18,430 bases of DNA from DATCIH01 sp036507955 (GTDB lineage: Bacteria > Bacillota > Clostridia > Clostridiales > Clostridiaceae), in the NCBI GenBank assembly GCA_036507955.1, contig DATCIH010000047.1, positions 1-18,430 on the forward strand. Direction: 5' to 3'. The notes under the pieces are model-generated. The model had not been told where the DNA came from. It saw nothing but the letters and a program-made list of their open reading frames with translations, and did not search any database. Of the stretch, positions 16,364-18,430 are shown piece by piece. The stretch's first letter is position 1. Each line of letters starts with the position of its first letter. The position numbers and the translations under genes were made by a program.

Positions 16364-16904
16364 ACCGATTTATGGGATGATGAAACTTGGTAGATAATTT
16401 TGAAGTAAAGATTACTTAAACTTTTTAGGGCTAGATTTTTGAAAATCGGAGTTAGATATGTTAAGAATAGATATTGATTGAGCAAAATCAAAAATGAAGC
16501 TAAAAGCATCGATATGGAATTTAGTAGTGGTAATGTACCAGGTGGATATACCCTATTGAAGAAAAACTTAAATTATGGGCCGTATTTAAATGTATTGGTG
16601 AAACTGGGGACGGTATTGGAGAAACATGGGGGAAATCATGAAGAAGAAGAAATGATACTAATATAGCAGATTAAATAATAGCTTTTGCAATGGCAATTAA
16701 TGAAATCATAAATATTATTGATTCCTTTAAAATCACTGTTAATGAAGTAAGTGTAGGATATTGTTTAAATTGACTGGTGAGAAGAATGGGGGGGTTCATA
16801 TGATATGAACACACAAAATTTTATTTAACTATTGATGACGAACCGAGCAAGTCGGAGTCGCTAAACCTTCTTTAGACAATAAATTAAGAAGTGGAGGTAT
16901 TATA
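16364..16904. other. Degraded stretch with only short open frames
   Basis: A 62-codon frame from TTG 16478 to 16666 reads like protein (NVPGGYTLLKK, GPYLNVLVKLGTVLEKHGG), but it has no ribosome site and no family I recognise. A 7-bp inverted repeat (16794-16800 with 16804-16810) lies downstream. I take this as coding DNA lost by decay, with low confidence. Confidence 0.4.
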
Positions 16905-17537
16905 TTGAAAAATTTAGAAGAAAAATTTAAGCAGAAAAGGGTTATTTATGTAGCCGTATCTATAATAATAGGAATTGCTATAATACTATTTTTAGTAATT
17001 CAGAGCATGCATGATAAATCTAATGTGCACGTACTATTACCTATGTTAGGTCAAAATAAGCAAGTAGTTTTAGATAAGTTAGATATTAACAATGCTAAAG
17101 TAACATCTATAGGATATGAAGAATATTATACTTTAAAAACTGGCATTGAAACTGAAGAGGTTATCTTTACAAATGGTCTCTGTTCTGGTTATAGATTAAC
17201 ATTTAATGATGTTAAGTCTACTACTGATGAATTAAAAGCTACTATTGAAAGGGTCCATAATTTATATGGGAAAGAAGTATTGGTAGCTAGTAGATTAACC
17301 TCTATTTTAAGTAGTAAAAAAGGAATAGAATCCATTAAAGCTTTTTCCCGAAATAATGTATGTATGGGAGAATGGGGTATACCTGAGAACGCAGAAATCG
17401 AGAAAATCCTTTTAAGAGAAAGCACAATTCCGACATATGGTCTCGATCTTTTAGTGAGCTTAAGGAAAGTAAATAATGACTATCTTGTTACAGTTAAATA
17501 TGTTGCAAATAGGAATGAAAAGAGAACCTACTTTTAG
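16905..17537 (+). CDS. Membrane-anchored protein of unknown function
   Basis: The 210-aa protein has a TTG start with GGAGGT about 8 nt upstream. A basic N-terminus is followed by one membrane segment (about 14-33) and a roughly 175-residue outward domain. That domain opens with LLPMLGQNKQVVLDKLDINN, a helix-turn pattern, and continues with strand-rich sequence. It contains two Cys (in GLCSGY and NNVCMGE). I do not recognise the family. It shares with the protein at 14217 only the anchor-plus-outer-domain layout, not sequence. A terminator follows. Confidence 0.75.
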   Translation: MKNLEEKFKQKRVIYVAVSIIIGIAIILFLVIQSMHDKSNVHVLLPMLGQNKQVVLDKLDINNAKVTSIGYEEYYTLKTGIETEEVIFTNGLCSGYRLTFNDVKSTTDELKATIERVHNLYGKEVLVASRLTSILSSKKGIESIKAFSRNNVCMGEWGIPENAEIEKILLRESTIPTYGLDLLVSLRKVNNDYLVTVKYVANRNEKRTYF

Positions 17538-17582
17538 TAGAAAATAAAATGAGTTTTTGATGTCAATCTGAATAAAGTTGCA

Positions 17583-17613
17583 AATAAAGGAAGCCTATTT
17601 GACTTCCTTTATT
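17583..17613. terminator. Intrinsic terminator between the anchored protein and the IS110 remnant
   Basis: An 11-bp stem (17583-17593 with 17603-17613, AATAAAGGAAG/CTTCCTTTATT) closes a 9-nt loop. It lies about 45 bp after the stop at 17537 and can work in both directions. Confidence 0.8.
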
Positions 17614-17618
17614 AATTG

Positions 17619-17825
17619 TTAAACTAATAGAGTTATCTTGAATACATTTACTCCACTTTCAATAAAGTCTATACTTGAAAGTAGCTTTAGCCTTAAGATA
17701 AAGGGAAATAAATTAAACGTCTCTCCAGTGATAAACATGTGGTATATGGCGGTGAGCATCATCCTTGCGATTGCGATAATCGCTCGTTTCTTTCCTCGTC
17801 GTTTACTAATTTGTTCATATTTAAT
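17619..17825 (-). pseudogene. C-terminal fragment of an IS110-family transposase
   Basis: Read on the minus strand, this stretch encodes KYEQISKRRGKKRAIIAIARMM followed by LTAIYHMFITGE, the characteristic end of IS110/IS116-type DEDD transposases (K-x-A-I-I-A-x-x-R-x-L-L-T-A-I-Y-H). The frame is open to a stop at 17619-17621 and is closed upstream by a stop at 17829-17831, just before the IS200 left-end hairpin. All catalytic parts are missing. Its local base composition is richer in G and C than the flanks. It is probably what remains after deletion or after the IS200 element landed in it. Confidence 0.7.
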
Positions 17826-17829
17826 GTCT

Positions 17830-18430
17830 CACGATGGGGTTAAATCCCTCGCCTTAAGGCGAAACCTTTAGGAAGCCATAATAAAAGATGCAAGTATCAC
17901 CAAACTTAGGGCAGTCTAAGAAAGAGGTGATGATATTGCAACATTATAGAAAGCTATCACATGTAACATACGATTTAAAGTATCATCTTGTATGGATAAC
18001 AAAATACAGAAAGCCAGTTCTCAGTGGAAATATAGGAGAACGTACTAGGGATTTGATAAGACTTGTTTGTAAAAATAATGATGTTGAAGTACTGGCTGGT
18101 CATGTAGGTAAAGACCATGTACATTTGTTGGTATCAGTCCCACCAAATGTATCCGTAAGTAAGATAGTACAATATATAAAGGGATATACTTCAAGAAAAT
18201 TGCTCATGGAATTCAAAGACTTGAACAAAAAATATTGGGGTCAGCACTTATGGGCAACAGGATATTTTGCCGCGAGCAGTGGCAATGTTACTGATGAAGT
18301 AATCATGGAATATATTCGCAATCAGGAGATTGATGAATTGCAAAAGAAAGACAATTTTTCTACAGAGAAACTTTAGGCTGCTTTAGCAGCAAACCCAACC
18401 CACCTGCTTTAGCGGGTGGTAGTTGAGTTT
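17830..18430 (+). mobile_element. IS200-type insertion sequence (left limit approximate)
   Basis: A single Y1 transposase gene is flanked by hairpins rather than terminal inverted repeats, as in IS200. The left end holds TCGCC-TTAA-GGCGA (17849-17862). Right of the stop are GCTGC-TTTA-GCAGC (18377-18390) and a long hairpin (18391-18407 with 18412-18430) whose core is CCACCTGC-TTTA-GCGGGTGG with a TA bulge. No tnpB gene is present between the ends. The exact left boundary is not defined by the sequence alone. Confidence 0.7.
17936..18376 (+). CDS. tnpA: IS200-family Y1 (HUH) transposase TnpA
   Basis: The protein of about 146 aa has the single-strand transposase signature: H61-V-H63 in GKDHVHLLVS and catalytic Tyr126 in SGNVTDEVIMEYI, with WITKYRKPVL near the N-terminus. 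It cuts and rejoins single-stranded DNA at the hairpin ends. AGAGGTG lies 6 nt before TTG 17936. ATG 17930, two codons earlier, is possible but would sit only 2 nt after the AGAGG core, and the frame stays open to ATG 17888 inside the left-end region. All motifs are intact, so the element may be active. Confidence 0.88.
   Translation: MQHYRKLSHVTYDLKYHLVWITKYRKPVLSGNIGERTRDLIRLVCKNNDVEVLAGHVGKDHVHLLVSVPPNVSVSKIVQYIKGYTSRKLLMEFKDLNKKYWGQHLWATGYFAASSGNVTDEVIMEYIRNQEIDELQKKDNFSTEKL

Noticed and set aside
16770..16804. TTGACT (16770) and TATGAT (16799) as a promoter for the gene at 16905
   Set aside because: The spacer would be 23 bp, too long for a sigma-A promoter.
8628..17613. Terminators at 8628 and 17583 share AATAAAGGA/TCCTTTATT arms, considered as a dispersed repeat
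   Set aside because: The similarity is short and limited to the A/T-rich outer arms expected of bidirectional terminators; loops and inner stems differ.
17638..17871. 77-aa plus-strand membrane-like protein
   Set aside because: The opposite strand carries recognisable IS110 transposase sequence. The hydrophobic stretch is its complement.
1..18430. CRISPR arrays, tRNA or rRNA genes, riboswitches, prophage structural genes
   Set aside because: I looked for regularly spaced repeats, cloverleaf patterns and known conserved cores and saw none.

Overview
The window reads as chromosome from a low-G+C Gram-positive bacterium of the Clostridium type. The DNA is very AT-rich. Ribosome binding sites are strong AGGAGG-like sequences, several genes start with TTG, and intrinsic terminators are U-tailed. 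The families present (clostridial ABC exporter pair, OmpR-type two-component system, IS200 and IS110 transposases, DUF3885, M28 peptidase) fit that assignment. I cannot name a species.

Left part (1-2458): a terminator for a gene outside the window, then an ATPase with a C-terminal nuclease-like domain (436-1836). It is read from a perfect-consensus promoter overlapped by three tandem 14-bp palindromes. About 600 bp without a convincing gene follow. Middle-left (2459-6084) is a decayed heterodimeric ABC exporter. The front of a PAS-domain gene is fused to the headless first subunit, which carries two nonsense codons and a deletion over its Q-loop. The second subunit appears to have lost its start codon and its first membrane segment, but keeps a complete ATPase domain.

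Centre (6158-13530): an intact GH94 disaccharide phosphorylase, a convergent HSL-type esterase, a small secreted helical protein, a divergently oriented response regulator/histidine kinase pair, and a nitroreductase. The gap between the secreted protein and the response regulator has two divergent -10 boxes with poor -35 regions, flanking a tandem GTGTGAAA repeat. This is the pattern expected if the response regulator activates both directions, so the secreted protein is a candidate target of the system.

Right part (13700-18430) is accessory and partly decayed. It holds two tandem single-membrane-pass microproteins (40 and 49 aa), two membrane-anchored proteins of unknown function, a DUF3885 gene split at an A8 run, an M28 metallopeptidase with one in-frame TAA, a degraded stretch, the C-terminal remnant of an IS110-family transposase on the minus strand, and an IS200-type element whose Y1 transposase looks intact and which ends in hairpins.

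I did not find a clear new multi-gene system. The leads I consider best are the triple operator on the ATPase gene, the repeat between the two-component system and its secreted neighbour, the microprotein pair, and the A8 slippery site in the DUF3885 gene.
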